Of a DNA stretch of 64,000 nt, positions 24,383-34,227 are shown in pieces (within the stretch, counting starts at the first letter, position 1; every line of letters begins with the position of its first letter). A program made the translations under genes and the position numbers. Where the stretch lies: assembly GCA_902785945.1 (NCBI GenBank), contig CADAAR010000023.1, positions 1 through 64,000 on the forward strand. The letters are read 5' to 3'. Under the pieces are notes generated by a model that ran no database searches, was not told where the DNA came from, and saw only the letters and a list, made by a program, of their open reading frames with translations. This stretch comes from an uncultured Prevotellaceae bacterium. GTDB taxonomy: Bacteria > Bacteroidota > Bacteroidia > Bacteroidales > Bacteroidaceae.

Positions 24383-26857
24383 TCAATCTTGGAAGTAAAC
24401 CCGTTTGACACGGTTGGAGACGCCCGTGAGGATTTCGTAGGGGATGGTGTCGGTGATATCGCTGAGTACGGTGACGGGCAGATGCTCGCCGAAGATCTCT
24501 ACCTGATCGCCCTCACGACAGTCGATGCCCGTGACATCGATCATCGCCACATCCATACAGATATTGCCCACATACTCCGCCTTCTGACCATTGACCAGGC
24601 AGTAGCAATGACGATTGCCCAGGTGACGGTTCAAGCCATCAGCATAGCCGATAGGAATGGCAGCAATCACAGAGTCATGATCGATCTTGCCCTTGCGACT
24701 GTAGCCGACGGTATCGCCTGCAGGCACGTGACGCATCTGGAGAATGGTGGTCTTCAGCGTAGAGACGGTCGAAAGCATACGGTTGGTACGAGGATCTACG
24801 CCATAAAGACCGAGACCAAGACGGCACATATCCATCTGACGCTCAGGGAAATGCTCGATGCCTGCAGAGTTGTCCATGTGACGCAGGATCTTATGACTGA
24901 AAGCGGCCTGCAGTTGCTTGCTGGCAGCATCGAACTTCGCGAACTGCTCGGCGGAGAAGGTATCGAAATCATCACTATCAGAGCCGACGAAATGCGAGAA
25001 GACCGAACGCGGGATGATGGCGCTCTGGTGCTTCAGGCGATCGATAAGTTCATCGATATCGTTTTCTGGGTCGAAGCCCAAGCGATGCATGCCTGTATCA
25101 AGCTTGATATGTACGGGCCAGCCGGTGATACCCTCCTTACGGGCTGCACGGATGAGTGCATCGAGCAGACGGAAGCTGTAGACCTCGGGCTCCAGGTCGT
25201 AGTCGAACATGGTTTTGAAGGCGGTCATCTCGGGATTCATAATCATGATGTTGGCGGTGATGCCGGCCTTGCGGAGGGTAACGCCCTCATCGGCCACAGC
25301 TACTGCAAGATAGTCGACATGGTGGTCCTGCAACGTCTTGGCAATCTCCACAGCACCAGCGCCATAGCCATCGGCCTTGATCATGCAGACCATCTTCGTG
25401 TCGGGCTTCAAGAACGAGCGGTAGTAGTTCAGGTTCTCCACCACCGCATTGAGGTTCACCTCGAGGATGGTTTCGTGTACCTTCTGCTCCAGCTGCTCGG
25501 TAATCTGGTCGAAACCAAAGGGACGCGCACCTTTCAGCAGGATCAGTTCATTGCGCAGACTCTGGAAAATATCGCTGGAAAGGAAGTGCTGCACATCGGC
25601 AAAGAAATATTTCTCGTTGATATGTATTCTGTCAGCCTGTGCCGTCAATTCCGGACCAATACCAATAAACTTCTCCACACCACGTTTCACACAAAGGTCG
25701 CTGACCTGTGCATAAAGTGCCTCGGGCGAAGAGCCAGACTGGAAGATATCGCTAAGAATGATCGTCGGTTTCAAGGGGACATTTCTGCGCTGCATGAAGT
25801 CGAGGGCGATATCAAGCGAATTGATGTCGGAGTTGTAGGAGTCGTTGATGAGGATACAGCCGCGCTGACCTTCCTTCACTTCCAGACGCATGGCCACAGG
25901 TTCCAGCTGTGGCATGCGCTCAGCCAACTGCTCGGCGGTGAGACCCAGATGCAGGGCAACAGCCGCACAGGTGATGGCGTTCTCGATACTGGCCTCATCG
26001 ATAAAGGGAATCTCGAAACGAGCGTCCTCATCCTTATAACGATAGGCGATGATCGTTGAATCAGCGTCCTTGCTGCACTCGATGCTCTTTACAAACAGCG
26101 CAGCCTGGGCATCACACTGCGACCAGGCTATCTTCTCGCCCTGATAGTTCATGCGACGGATGCAACGGCTCACCACATCATTGTCGGAGCAATAAATCAT
26201 CGCCTGGGTGTCGTGCATCAGCTCCAGCTTCTCCATACACTTCTCTTCCATCGAACGGAAGTTCTCCTGATGGGCACTACCCAGACAGGTGAGCACACCG
26301 ATGGTAGGTTGGATGATATCCCTGAGGGCCAGCATCTCGCCAGGCTGACTGATACCCGCCTCGAAGATACCCACCTCCGTCTGTTCGTTGAGCAACCACA
26401 CGGAGAGAGGTACACCGATCTGGGAGTTATAACTACGAGGCGAACGCACAATCTTCTGCGAAGGCAGGAGCAACTGATAGAGCCACTCCTTGACCATCGT
26501 CTTACCATTGGAGCCCGTGATGCCCACCACAGGCACATCGAATTCATCGCGATGACGTTCTGCCAGTCGCTGGAGGGCGGCTAACGTATGGGGCACACGC
26601 AAGAAATTGGCCTCGGGGAAACGGACCTCGAAATGCTCAGGCACCTGCTCGACCACAAAATGACGTACGCCACGACGGTAGAGGTCGTCGATATAACGAT
26701 GACCATCGTTACGCTGGGTCTTCAATGCAAAGAAAAGTGTTTCCTCAGGGAAACAAAGACTGCGACTGTCTGTCAGCAGCCAGCGGATATCGCCTTGGAG
26801 TGTTCCATAGCGACGGGCTCCGATGAGCGTCGCCACCTTCTCAATCGAATATTTCAT
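24383..26857 (-). CDS. murF-alr: Bifunctional MurF ligase / alanine racemase
   Basis: The 824-residue protein fuses two enzymes. Residues about 1-450 are UDP-MurNAc-tripeptide:D-Ala-D-Ala ligase with the ATP loop GITGSNGKT (112-120). Residues about 460-824 are a PLP-dependent alanine racemase, with the lysine in MIKADGYGAGA and the second catalytic tyrosine region in VGYSRKGKI. The racemase makes D-Ala and the ligase adds the D-Ala-D-Ala dipeptide to the cell wall precursor. The fusion is known in Bacteroidetes. The promoter lies in the end of the upstream gene. Confidence 0.95.
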   Translation of the reverse strand: MKYSIEKVATLIGARRYGTLQGDIRWLLTDSRSLCFPEETLFFALKTQRNDGHRYIDDLYRRGVRHFVVEQVPEHFEVRFPEANFLRVPHTLAALQRLAERHRDEFDVPVVGITGSNGKTMVKEWLYQLLLPSQKIVRSPRSYNSQIGVPLSVWLLNEQTEVGIFEAGISQPGEMLALRDIIQPTIGVLTCLGSAHQENFRSMEEKCMEKLELMHDTQAMIYCSDNDVVSRCIRRMNYQGEKIAWSQCDAQAALFVKSIECSKDADSTIIAYRYKDEDARFEIPFIDEASIENAITCAAVALHLGLTAEQLAERMPQLEPVAMRLEVKEGQRGCILINDSYNSDINSLDIALDFMQRRNVPLKPTIILSDIFQSGSSPEALYAQVSDLCVKRGVEKFIGIGPELTAQADRIHINEKYFFADVQHFLSSDIFQSLRNELILLKGARPFGFDQITEQLEQKVHETILEVNLNAVVENLNYYRSFLKPDTKMVCMIKADGYGAGAVEIAKTLQDHHVDYLAVAVADEGVTLRKAGITANIMIMNPEMTAFKTMFDYDLEPEVYSFRLLDALIRAARKEGITGWPVHIKLDTGMHRLGFDPENDIDELIDRLKHQSAIIPRSVFSHFVGSDSDDFDTFSAEQFAKFDAASKQLQAAFSHKILRHMDNSAGIEHFPERQMDMCRLGLGLYGVDPRTNRMLSTVSTLKTTILQMRHVPAGDTVGYSRKGKIDHDSVIAAIPIGYADGLNRHLGNRHCYCLVNGQKAEYVGNICMDVAMIDVTGIDCREGDQVEIFGEHLPVTVLSDITDTIPYEILTGVSNRVKRVYFQD

Positions 26858-26875
26858 TTCTAACGTATTTTTGTT

Positions 26876-27664
26876 TTAGAGTGCAAAGTTAGTATATTTT
26901 TCCGATAACGCTGCTACTTTTAACATTGTTTTATCCATCAAGGCCTTGTAGTCGGGGGACTCAGGGTCAAAGGGTTTGTGATTCAGTACGGCCTTCAAGG
27001 GTGCCCATTCCTTGAGGAAAGCCTTGGCCTCATCGCTCAGATAGACCTCTGAGAGCCGTTGCCAGATATACTCCACCGCTTGATCGGAGGGGTGCAGCAT
27101 GTCTGCTTGATAGAAGCGATAGTCGCGCAGCTCATCGTTCACAATCTCATAAGCGGGGAAATAACTCGCACCCGCCACCTGACGGGTAGCGAGGAGCAAT
27201 GTGGCCTTAGAGAGCTGGGAGCCGTGATAGCCGTATTTGCGATAGCGAATAGGGCTGACGGTTAAGACGATGCGCATCTCGGGATTTATCTGGCGGAGGA
27301 GATTGATCGACTGCTGCAGATAGTCGCCACACGCATCGACAGAGAGTTCTTCCTCGATAAAAAGCGACTGCGGACGTTTCTGACAATTGTCGACGATCTC
27401 GCCTGTTTCTTTCAGACGATAAATATGGTTGGTACCGAGCGTGAGAAAAGCAGTCGACGCCCTACCCTCCCAACGCTGGATGGTGTGGAGGATGGAGGCG
27501 GGATTATACATTACACCAAAGGGATTGACCACCGCCTGGAACTTTTCTTCCTGGAAGCGTCGTCCGATGCTGTCGGCAAAGCACGAACCCACGAAAAGCA
27601 TCTTTTCGCAAGGGTCGATCCTAAAACCCGGATCCTCTACATCTACAACCGTCCTGAACTCCAT
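26876..27664 (-). CDS. GSCFA-domain protein
   Basis: The 262-residue protein carries the defining GSCFADSIG motif at about residues 27-35, MYNPASI and HPSDQAVEYIW, which places it in the GSCFA family (SGNH-like fold, function unsettled). Its ATG shares one base with the fkp stop codon, so the two are translationally coupled. The last coding bases hold the murF promoter. Confidence 0.92.
   Translation of the reverse strand: MEFRTVVDVEDPGFRIDPCEKMLFVGSCFADSIGRRFQEEKFQAVVNPFGVMYNPASILHTIQRWEGRASTAFLTLGTNHIYRLKETGEIVDNCQKRPQSLFIEEELSVDACGDYLQQSINLLRQINPEMRIVLTVSPIRYRKYGYHGSQLSKATLLLATRQVAGASYFPAYEIVNDELRDYRFYQADMLHPSDQAVEYIWQRLSEVYLSDEAKAFLKEWAPLKAVLNHKPFDPESPDYKALMDKTMLKVAALSEKYTNFAL
26883..26891 (-). 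promoter_or_regulatory. -7 box of murF-alr promoter inside the GSCFA gene
   Basis: Minus-strand TAACTTTGC lies in the last codons of the GSCFA gene, about 26 bp before the murF start. Confidence 0.6.
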
Positions 27665-30240
27665 CAGCTCCTACTGATTTGCAATCCCGTCGTCGAGAGC
27701 GACATCTCCACAAAACGGGCGTTTTTATTCTGACGATTCTCACCCAGGATCTGTTTGATACGGGCAGCAGCCTCAGGATCTTTGGCAATCATATAGAGAT
27801 AGCCACCACCGCCTGCACCAGGCAGTTTATAGCCCAGGCAGAGATCGTCAATCAGACTGGTGAGTGCAGCCACCTCTGACGGATTAGTACCACTGTCGAG
27901 CGCCTGGTTCTGCTGCCAGGTCTTTCTGACGAGCAGGCCCATCTGTTGGAAGTCATTACGCTGAATGGCCTCGTACATCTCCATGGTATGCACCTTCATC
28001 TCGCGCAGCATATTCAGTTCTTCATGATGGTTGAGGAACATCCTACGCACAATCTCGGCCAAGATACTCTTCGCCGTACGGGTGATGCCCGTATAATATA
28101 ACAGATGACAAGCCCGGTATTCAGGCTGTGTCCATAAATCGTTCGGAAGCCAGCGCACCTGAGGACTCTGGTCGAAGCCTCTACCCGTCTGCAACAGTTT
28201 TACGCCACCTAAGACGCCTCCAAACTGATCCTGCCAGCCACCGCCTGTGGTAAGCATCTGCTCCAGCATCAGCGTACGACGGCCTATTTCGTTCTTATCC
28301 CAGCCCAGACCACAGAAGTCATTCAGGGCACCTAACACCGTCGAGGCCAGAATGCTCGAAGTGCCCAGTCCGCTACCGGCAGGAATGGCCGAGAGCAGGG
28401 TCAGTTCGATGCCTGCGCCAAAGGCCTCCAACTGAGCGCGCAAAGAGCCGGATTTTCCGGAAGCGCCGAAGCCCGCGAGGACGAGGGCAGCCTTGGGGAT
28501 AGAGAACGGCGAGCCCACGTGCATGAAATCAGTAAGCTGTTCTGTGGTCTCCACCACTTCAACAGCTCCCAGGTCGATGCTACGCAGTACGATACGAGGT
28601 TCTTTAGAAGGCTTTACGTATGCCTGCAAGGGCGGTTGACCGTTGAGTTCGATAGCGAAGTTAATCACGTTGCCTCCCTCCATCAGACAGTAAGGCGGTG
28701 TATCCGTCCATCCGCCAGCGATATCGATACGTACGGGTGAACGTCCCCAAACTATCTGATCGTCAGCCACACAGAGAGATGGCTGTTGTTGACTATTAGC
28801 AGCATAATTACACAGACCTTCACGCAAGAGCGAAAAGGCCTTTTCGCTGTCGCCGAGGAACATGGCATTATGGATACGCGTCATCAGCGGGGCATCCTCA
28901 CCTAAAGACTCGGGCAGAGGTATCTGTTCTTTCTCAAACGCCTCAGCAGCATCAGCCAGATCGAGCTGGTAGAACACACTATGTCGCCAGTTCTTGGCCA
29001 AAGCCTGCCAGTTTTCCTTGCGATACTTCCGACGTTGCTCAAACAAACGTTTCAGATTCGCCCGCTCTGCCACCTCATTGCTATTGACAGGCTCATCAAT
29101 CCGATAACGGCGCACCTCATAATCGTTTTCTCCCACAGGCACCACGTCGATACAATCGCCTGGTTCCAGACTGATCTCCCAGTCGTTCTCCGGCACACCC
29201 GTAATCACATGGTCGTGGGTCAACTGCCAACGAGGTCCCACAAAACTGTTCTCCACCCACACGTTTGTATTCTCTTCCGTAAAGGGAACCTTCACCACGG
29301 AATTCTGTACGAAGATGGAGGGATGGGGTTTGCGGTCGATATGCATGATCTCACGCTGGTCGTTCACCAGGTTCTGCAAGCGCAGCGTCGAGGAAATCAT
29401 CTCACGCGAAGTACCGAAGTGATAGAACTCACCACCTGCCAAAGGCAGAATAGCCACTTTCAGCGAGGAGATTTCATTATCTGGCTTCGAGGGAGCAGTG
29501 CCTAAGGCACAGCCGAACTCAGAGTAAAGATCGTATTCCTTAAAAGAATCACCGGAAGACTTGCTGCGCTTCATCAGCAGCGCAACGGCCTTATCACTGA
29601 GGAGCCACACGCCGATATCTGTCAGATAGAAATGGTCCTTCTGCAGTTCGGCGAGCGTTTGTACCGAGGGTTTCTGGAGCATTTGTTTCAACACAGAGGG
29701 CGACTGACGGTCGCTGACAAACACCCCATGGTTTTTCGCCACCGAGGCATCGAGCCAGAGGCCATAGCACACCACATCGGCATCGGGAATAGGTTGCAGG
29801 GGCTGGGTGGTTCGGATGAGCACATCGCCACTTACCACCATCGTATGCAAACGTTCAGGCGCAGCAGCCATTATCTTCTCGTACAACGGCAACTGCACAC
29901 TCATCAGATCCTGTGAGAGTTTCTGTCCCCGTTCCCAACGGAACACGGGCAATGGCATCAGCACCTTACCCGAGACGGCATAGCTGGGCAGACGCTTGCT
30001 CTGTCCACCAGCATGAATCAGGATACGTTTCTCTTTTGCAAGCCACGCTTCAAATGCCTGACTACCGACTCCTGACTCCTGACTCCTATACGCCTCCTGC
30101 AGGAGCCAAGCCGTACCGCCACCACTACCGAGACGATGTCCGACAGGATCGCACGTACAGAAATACTCATCCTGGCTGAGTCCTGTCACTTCATGGAAAC
30201 TCCCCACCAGATTCGGGGGCAACGACAGTAGTTTTTTCAT
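27664..30240 (-). CDS. fkp: Bifunctional fucokinase / GDP-L-fucose pyrophosphorylase
   Basis: The 858-residue protein has an N-terminal nucleotidyltransferase part (IHAGGQSKRLPSYAVSGK, about residues 76-93) and a C-terminal GHMP kinase part (GGWTDTPPYCLMEGG; PAGSGLGTSSILAST; PGAGGGGYLY). It converts free L-fucose to GDP-fucose, used to fucosylate capsule and glycoproteins in Bacteroidales. It is shorter than the roughly 950-residue B. fragilis enzyme. A 7-bp repeat array is inserted in frame near residue 55. It overlaps yfhO by 4 bp. Confidence 0.93.
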   Translation of the reverse strand: MKKLLSLPPNLVGSFHEVTGLSQDEYFCTCDPVGHRLGSGGGTAWLLQEAYRSQESGVGSQAFEAWLAKEKRILIHAGGQSKRLPSYAVSGKVLMPLPVFRWERGQKLSQDLMSVQLPLYEKIMAAAPERLHTMVVSGDVLIRTTQPLQPIPDADVVCYGLWLDASVAKNHGVFVSDRQSPSVLKQMLQKPSVQTLAELQKDHFYLTDIGVWLLSDKAVALLMKRSKSSGDSFKEYDLYSEFGCALGTAPSKPDNEISSLKVAILPLAGGEFYHFGTSREMISSTLRLQNLVNDQREIMHIDRKPHPSIFVQNSVVKVPFTEENTNVWVENSFVGPRWQLTHDHVITGVPENDWEISLEPGDCIDVVPVGENDYEVRRYRIDEPVNSNEVAERANLKRLFEQRRKYRKENWQALAKNWRHSVFYQLDLADAAEAFEKEQIPLPESLGEDAPLMTRIHNAMFLGDSEKAFSLLREGLCNYAANSQQQPSLCVADDQIVWGRSPVRIDIAGGWTDTPPYCLMEGGNVINFAIELNGQPPLQAYVKPSKEPRIVLRSIDLGAVEVVETTEQLTDFMHVGSPFSIPKAALVLAGFGASGKSGSLRAQLEAFGAGIELTLLSAIPAGSGLGTSSILASTVLGALNDFCGLGWDKNEIGRRTLMLEQMLTTGGGWQDQFGGVLGGVKLLQTGRGFDQSPQVRWLPNDLWTQPEYRACHLLYYTGITRTAKSILAEIVRRMFLNHHEELNMLREMKVHTMEMYEAIQRNDFQQMGLLVRKTWQQNQALDSGTNPSEVAALTSLIDDLCLGYKLPGAGGGGYLYMIAKDPEAAARIKQILGENRQNKNARFVEMSLSTTGLQISRS
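30060..30087. repeat. 7-bp repeat array inside fkp, 4 units
   Basis: Units GACTACC and three copies of GACTCCT in strict register. They encode a loop reading RSQESGVGSQ just before the conserved pyrophosphorylase motif, in a region that tolerates length change. Confidence 0.8.
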
Positions 30241-32723
30241 TTCTTCCTACGTTTCCACTCCATATAGGCAGCGCCCAGCACCACCAGAATCAGAATGACA
30301 TACGAGACATAGGCAATGGTCTCTGTGGTATTCACCGACTTCGGCTTGAAAGTCAACACCACATCGTGCTTGCCGGGCTTCACATTCAGGGCACGCAGGA
30401 TATAGTTAACACGTCCCAGTTCTGCAGGCTGTCCGTCGACGGTAGCCGTCCATCCGGGATAATATATTTCAGAGAACACCACTACTCCACCCTTACCGGA
30501 GTTCACCTCGTAACTCAGTTCATTAGGCTCGTAGGTCTTGATGGTCACGATGCTCACGCTATCCTGTTCCACAGCGTCACCGAGCTGTGCCTTGAACTTC
30601 GCATCGGCTACGGCCTCATGACGCAGATTCAGCTGACCCACAGCGTCGATCTCCTCATTGGCATTAGCGGCATACTGCAACTTATCAACGAACCAAGCAT
30701 TGCCATAGGTATAAGGGTTCTGCAACGGCACCGTCTGCCCACCCTGCAAGGGGAAGATCATATACTTTGTATTCAACATATTGAGTACGGGCCAGATGCT
30801 ATCACCATTGATTTTCGTCATATCACCGCCAGCCTCTGAGACAGCGCCGAATATCTGCTGCATCTCAGGCGAGATATACTGTTCGATCATCTCCTGATAG
30901 CGGCGCAGTTTAGCTGCATGGTAGCCACCAATGCTCTTATGATAGTAAGAAGTCTCGTTCTCATTGAAAGTGTTCGACGCGAGATTCAATACGCGGTAGT
31001 CGAGACTCTTGTCATGCAGGATCTGTTCGTCGGTCTGTGTCATCTGCTGCGGTGCCTCACGCTCGCTCTTCGGTACAAACATCTCGTCGTTGAGGTAACG
31101 CTTGTTCACCGTCCAGAGATCCACGAGACAGATCACGAGGATGATGGCAATGGCATACTCCTTCTTCAGTTTGCCAAAAGCAAACGCCAACAAAATACCC
31201 GTTCCCGCCAGGATGATATAGAACGAGCGCAGGGCGTCGCTGGTAAACATGGCCTGACGCATCTCCGTCAGGTTGGCCATCAACGGTCCTACATGTTCGG
31301 CGGGCAGACTCTTCAGCGCCTGCACCTCACTTGTAGAGATAAAGCTATCGAAGAATGCTGACGGCATCACCGAGAACAACAGGGCAACGACACCCGTCAG
31401 ACAGAAGCTGATACCGACATACTTCATTCTCGGCTTGATCAGTTCAGGCTCATCGAAGAATTTCTTCAAAGCCAGCATCGCCAGCAGAGGAATGGTGAAT
31501 TCCGCAATCACTAATATCGATGCCACCGTACGGAACTTGGCGTACATCGGCACATAGTCGAGGAAGAAGTCGGTAAAGCCCATGAAGTTCTTTCCCCACG
31601 ACAGCAGGATCGACAGGATGGTGGCTGCCAGCAGCGCCCACTTCACCGGACCCTTCACGATAAACAGACCGAGGATAAACAACATTAGCACGAAAGCGCC
31701 CACATATACGGGTCCACTGGTGCCGGGTTGCTCACCCCAGTACTGACCAATCTGATTATAAATATCGATATAGTTCGGATCGGCCTTAGCCATTGCCGTT
31801 TCATTCATACTCAGGGGCACTGAGGCACCACCCTTCGTATTCGGCACCAATAGCGTCCAGGTCTCACCGATACCGTAACTCCACTGAGTGATATAATCGC
31901 GCTCCAATCCGCTACTGGTCTGGTTGGCGGCATTCTGCTTCACCAGTTCACTCTTGCCACGCATCGACTCCTGACCGTACTGCCAGGTATGATAGAGGTT
32001 CGACAGGTTCATGCATACACCAAGGATACCAGCAGCCAGGCAGACACCCGTAGCTTTCACAAAACGCATGATCTGCTTTTCGCGGATGGCTTCCACCAGC
32101 CAGGCGATAATCAGGAAAAGAATGATAAACAGATAATAATAGGTCATCTGCACGTGGTTGGCATTGATCTCAAAGGCCGTGAAGATGGCTGTCACGATAA
32201 AGCCCCATAGGTACTTTCCCCGATAGGCCAGCACGATACCCGCAATCATCGGTGGCAGATAGGCCAGCGCCCATACCTTCCAGATATGTCCGGCAGCGAT
32301 GATAATCAGGAAATAGGTGCTGAAGGCCCAGATGATAGAGCCTAATGCAGCCAGATGCTGACGGAAATCAAACGCACGGAGCAGGATATAGAAGCCCAGC
32401 AGATAGGCGAAGACAAACCACACATTCTCAGGCAGCCACAGGTGATAGGCGTTGATGGCCTGCGTCAGGTTATCGGTAGAGTGATACGACGGTGCCATCT
32501 GGTAGGTGGGCATACCACCAAACAGGGCATTGGTCCAACGACTGCGCTCTCCGGTCTTCTGGAGATACTCGATTCCCTCCTGTCCGGCTCCCCTTCCTGC
32601 CGAAGCATCATGACGGTACAGGATACGTCCCTCGATGTCAGCAGGGAAGAAATAAGCAAAGGCCAAAACGGCAAACAACAGCACTGCCAACACGTCGGGC
32701 AGGCACTTCTTTAATAATGTCAT
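30237..32723 (-). CDS. YfhO-family membrane protein
   Basis: The 828-residue protein has about twelve membrane segments and a C-terminal soluble domain (VVVFSEIYYPGWTATVDGQP) typical of the YfhO family, whose members act in glycosylation of surface polymers. The start is ATG 32723, because a TTG three codons upstream is close to the predicted transcription start. It leads an operon with fkp and the GSCFA gene, which suggests surface glycan assembly. Confidence 0.9.
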   Translation of the reverse strand: MTLLKKCLPDVLAVLLFAVLAFAYFFPADIEGRILYRHDASAGRGAGQEGIEYLQKTGERSRWTNALFGGMPTYQMAPSYHSTDNLTQAINAYHLWLPENVWFVFAYLLGFYILLRAFDFRQHLAALGSIIWAFSTYFLIIIAAGHIWKVWALAYLPPMIAGIVLAYRGKYLWGFIVTAIFTAFEINANHVQMTYYYLFIILFLIIAWLVEAIREKQIMRFVKATGVCLAAGILGVCMNLSNLYHTWQYGQESMRGKSELVKQNAANQTSSGLERDYITQWSYGIGETWTLLVPNTKGGASVPLSMNETAMAKADPNYIDIYNQIGQYWGEQPGTSGPVYVGAFVLMLFILGLFIVKGPVKWALLAATILSILLSWGKNFMGFTDFFLDYVPMYAKFRTVASILVIAEFTIPLLAMLALKKFFDEPELIKPRMKYVGISFCLTGVVALLFSVMPSAFFDSFISTSEVQALKSLPAEHVGPLMANLTEMRQAMFTSDALRSFYIILAGTGILLAFAFGKLKKEYAIAIILVICLVDLWTVNKRYLNDEMFVPKSEREAPQQMTQTDEQILHDKSLDYRVLNLASNTFNENETSYYHKSIGGYHAAKLRRYQEMIEQYISPEMQQIFGAVSEAGGDMTKINGDSIWPVLNMLNTKYMIFPLQGGQTVPLQNPYTYGNAWFVDKLQYAANANEEIDAVGQLNLRHEAVADAKFKAQLGDAVEQDSVSIVTIKTYEPNELSYEVNSGKGGVVVFSEIYYPGWTATVDGQPAELGRVNYILRALNVKPGKHDVVLTFKPKSVNTTETIAYVSYVILILVVLGAAYMEWKRRKK

Positions 32724-32748
32724 AACTTGCAAGTTTATTAATCTGCGT

Positions 32749-32757
32749 GCAAAATTA
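32749..32757 (-). promoter_or_regulatory. -7 box of the yfhO-fkp-GSCFA operon
   Basis: Minus-strand TAATTTTGC fits the consensus, 25 bp before the ATG. Confidence 0.7.
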
Positions 32758-32765
32758 CAAAAAAA

Positions 32766-32793
32766 CTATGAACTATGAACTATGAATTATGAA
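32766..32793. repeat. 7-bp repeat array between divergent promoters, 4 units
   Basis: CTATGAA three times and TTATGAA once, in strict register. The array lies between the yfhO and trmH -7 boxes, so it replaces the -33 region of trmH. Confidence 0.8.
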
Positions 32794-32801
32794 CTTTTTT
32801 G

Positions 32802-32810
32802 TATCTTTGC
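32802..32810 (+). promoter_or_regulatory. -7 box of the trmH-family gene
   Basis: TATCTTTGC ends 9 bases before the ATG at 32820, giving an almost leaderless transcript. Confidence 0.7.
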
Positions 32811-32819
32811 AGTCGAAAT

Positions 32820-33578
32820 ATGGAAGAAAACGTCATTACCAGTGTTCAGAACGCCCGTGTCAAGCACGTGGTGGCCCTGCAACAGAAATCCTCGCTCCGT
32901 CGTGAGGAGGGCCTCTTTGTCGTCGAGGGCCAGCGCGAGATAGAACACTGCATCGCCTGTGGCTATGAGGTGGTGGAGCTATTTAAGCGGGATGAGAACG
33001 TAACGCCCCAGGTCTATGAGAAGATGGCCTACCGCGGCTCTACCGAGGGTATTATCGCTGTGGCGAAATGTAAAGACCACTCTCTGAGTATTCTCTCACC
33101 TCTCACCTCTCACCACTCACCTCTCATCATCGTCCTCGAGCGTGTGGAAAAGCCCGGCAACCTGGGAGCCATCCTGCGTACCGCCGAGGCAGCTGGTGTT
33201 GATGCCGTCATCGTTTGCGACCCGCTGACAGATCTCTACAACCCGAATCTCATCCGTGCCAGCATCGGTGGCGTGTTCAACGTACCCACCGCCGTCTGCA
33301 CATCAGAGGAGTGCATCGCCTTCCTCAAGGCCAACGGTATCAAGATCCTCACGGCGCAGTTGCAGGACTCCTACGAATATTACGACTACGACATGACGCA
33401 AGCCACAGCCATCGTGATGGGTACCGAATCGACAGGGCTCACCCAACAGTGGCGCGAGGCTGCTGACGCCCATATCCGCATCCCTATGCTGGGACGCCTC
33501 GACTCGCTCAATGTCAGTGTCAGCGCCGCCATCCTCATGTACGAAGCCGTGCGACAGAGAAGAGTGAAGAGTGAATAG
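32820..33578 (+). CDS. TrmH/SpoU-family RNA 2'-O-methyltransferase
   Basis: The 252-residue protein has an N-terminal substrate-binding region and a C-terminal SPOUT knot domain: VLERVEKPGNLGAILRTAEA, IVMGTESTGLTQQW and IPMLGRLDSLNVSVSAAIL. It methylates a ribose in rRNA or tRNA; the target is unknown. A 7-bp array sits in frame between the two domains. The C-terminal residues and stop come from a second 7-bp array. Confidence 0.92.
   Translation: MEENVITSVQNARVKHVVALQQKSSLRREEGLFVVEGQREIEHCIACGYEVVELFKRDENVTPQVYEKMAYRGSTEGIIAVAKCKDHSLSILSPLTSHHSPLIIVLERVEKPGNLGAILRTAEAAGVDAVIVCDPLTDLYNPNLIRASIGGVFNVPTAVCTSEECIAFLKANGIKILTAQLQDSYEYYDYDMTQATAIVMGTESTGLTQQWREAADAHIRIPMLGRLDSLNVSVSAAILMYEAVRQRRVKSE
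33095..33129. repeat. 7-bp repeat array inside the trmH-family gene, 5 units
   Basis: CTCACCT, CTCACCT, CTCACCA, CTCACCT, CTCATCA in strict register. They encode PLTSHHSPL in the linker between the two domains. Confidence 0.8.
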
Positions 33579-33596
33579 TTAATAGTGAATAGTTAT
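33562..33596. repeat. 7-bp repeat array at the trmH-mtnN junction, 5 units
   Basis: GAGTGAA, GAGTGAA, TAGTTAA, TAGTGAA, TAGTTAT. It supplies the stop codon of the upstream gene (33576-33578) and runs into the ATG of mtnN (33595). Confidence 0.85.
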
Positions 33597-34224
33597 GAAG
33601 ATAGGAATGATTGTAGCAATGGAGAAGGAACTGAAGCAGCTCCGTCCATTATTTTCCGAAGACAAAGTGATACTGCAAAAGAGCGGCATCGCCACAGTCA
33701 ACGCAGCCATACAAGCCGTAGAGATGATCCGCCAGTATAAACCCGACTGCATCATCTCCAGCGGATGTGCAGGCGGTAATGGTGATGATATCAACCTGCA
33801 GGATGTGGTGGTGAGCTCCGAACTCACTTATCACGATGTGTATTGTGGTAAGGCCATCGACGACACCACTGTTTATGGACAAGTGCAGGGCCTACCCGTT
33901 CGTTATCAGGCAGACCCTTACCTCTTGGAAAAAGCCAAGCTGACGGGTGCGAAACCCGGACTGATCGTCACTGGCGACTGGTTTGTGGATTCCAAAGAGA
34001 AGATGCGCGAGATTGTAGGACACTTCCCCGACGCAAAGGCTGTCGACATGGAGTCGTGTGCCATTGCACAGGTATGCTATATCTATAAGGTACCCTTTAT
34101 CTCGTTCCGTCTTATCAGCGACATCCCCCTGCGCGACACCGATGCCTCGCAGTACCACAATTTTTGGGACAGCGTTGCCGAGAAATCATTCCAAACCACC
34201 AAGACATTCATCGAAAGCTTGTAA
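33595..34224 (+). CDS. mtnN: 5'-methylthioadenosine/S-adenosylhomocysteine nucleosidase
   Basis: The 209-residue protein begins MKIGMIVAMEKELKQL and carries the family blocks GIATVNAA, SSGCAGG and VDMESCAIAQVCYI with the catalytic and ribose-binding acids. It cleaves S-adenosylhomocysteine to S-ribosylhomocysteine, the substrate of LuxS, whose gene starts 4 bp downstream. Confidence 0.94.
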   Translation: MKIGMIVAMEKELKQLRPLFSEDKVILQKSGIATVNAAIQAVEMIRQYKPDCIISSGCAGGNGDDINLQDVVVSSELTYHDVYCGKAIDDTTVYGQVQGLPVRYQADPYLLEKAKLTGAKPGLIVTGDWFVDSKEKMREIVGHFPDAKAVDMESCAIAQVCYIYKVPFISFRLISDIPLRDTDASQYHNFWDSVAEKSFQTTKTFIESL

Positions 34225-34227
34225 ATT

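Noticed and set aside
24389-26059. Long plus-strand open frame (556 codons) antisense to murF-alr
   Set aside because: It is a shadow of the conserved minus-strand enzyme, with no recognisable domain, promoter or ribosome-binding site.
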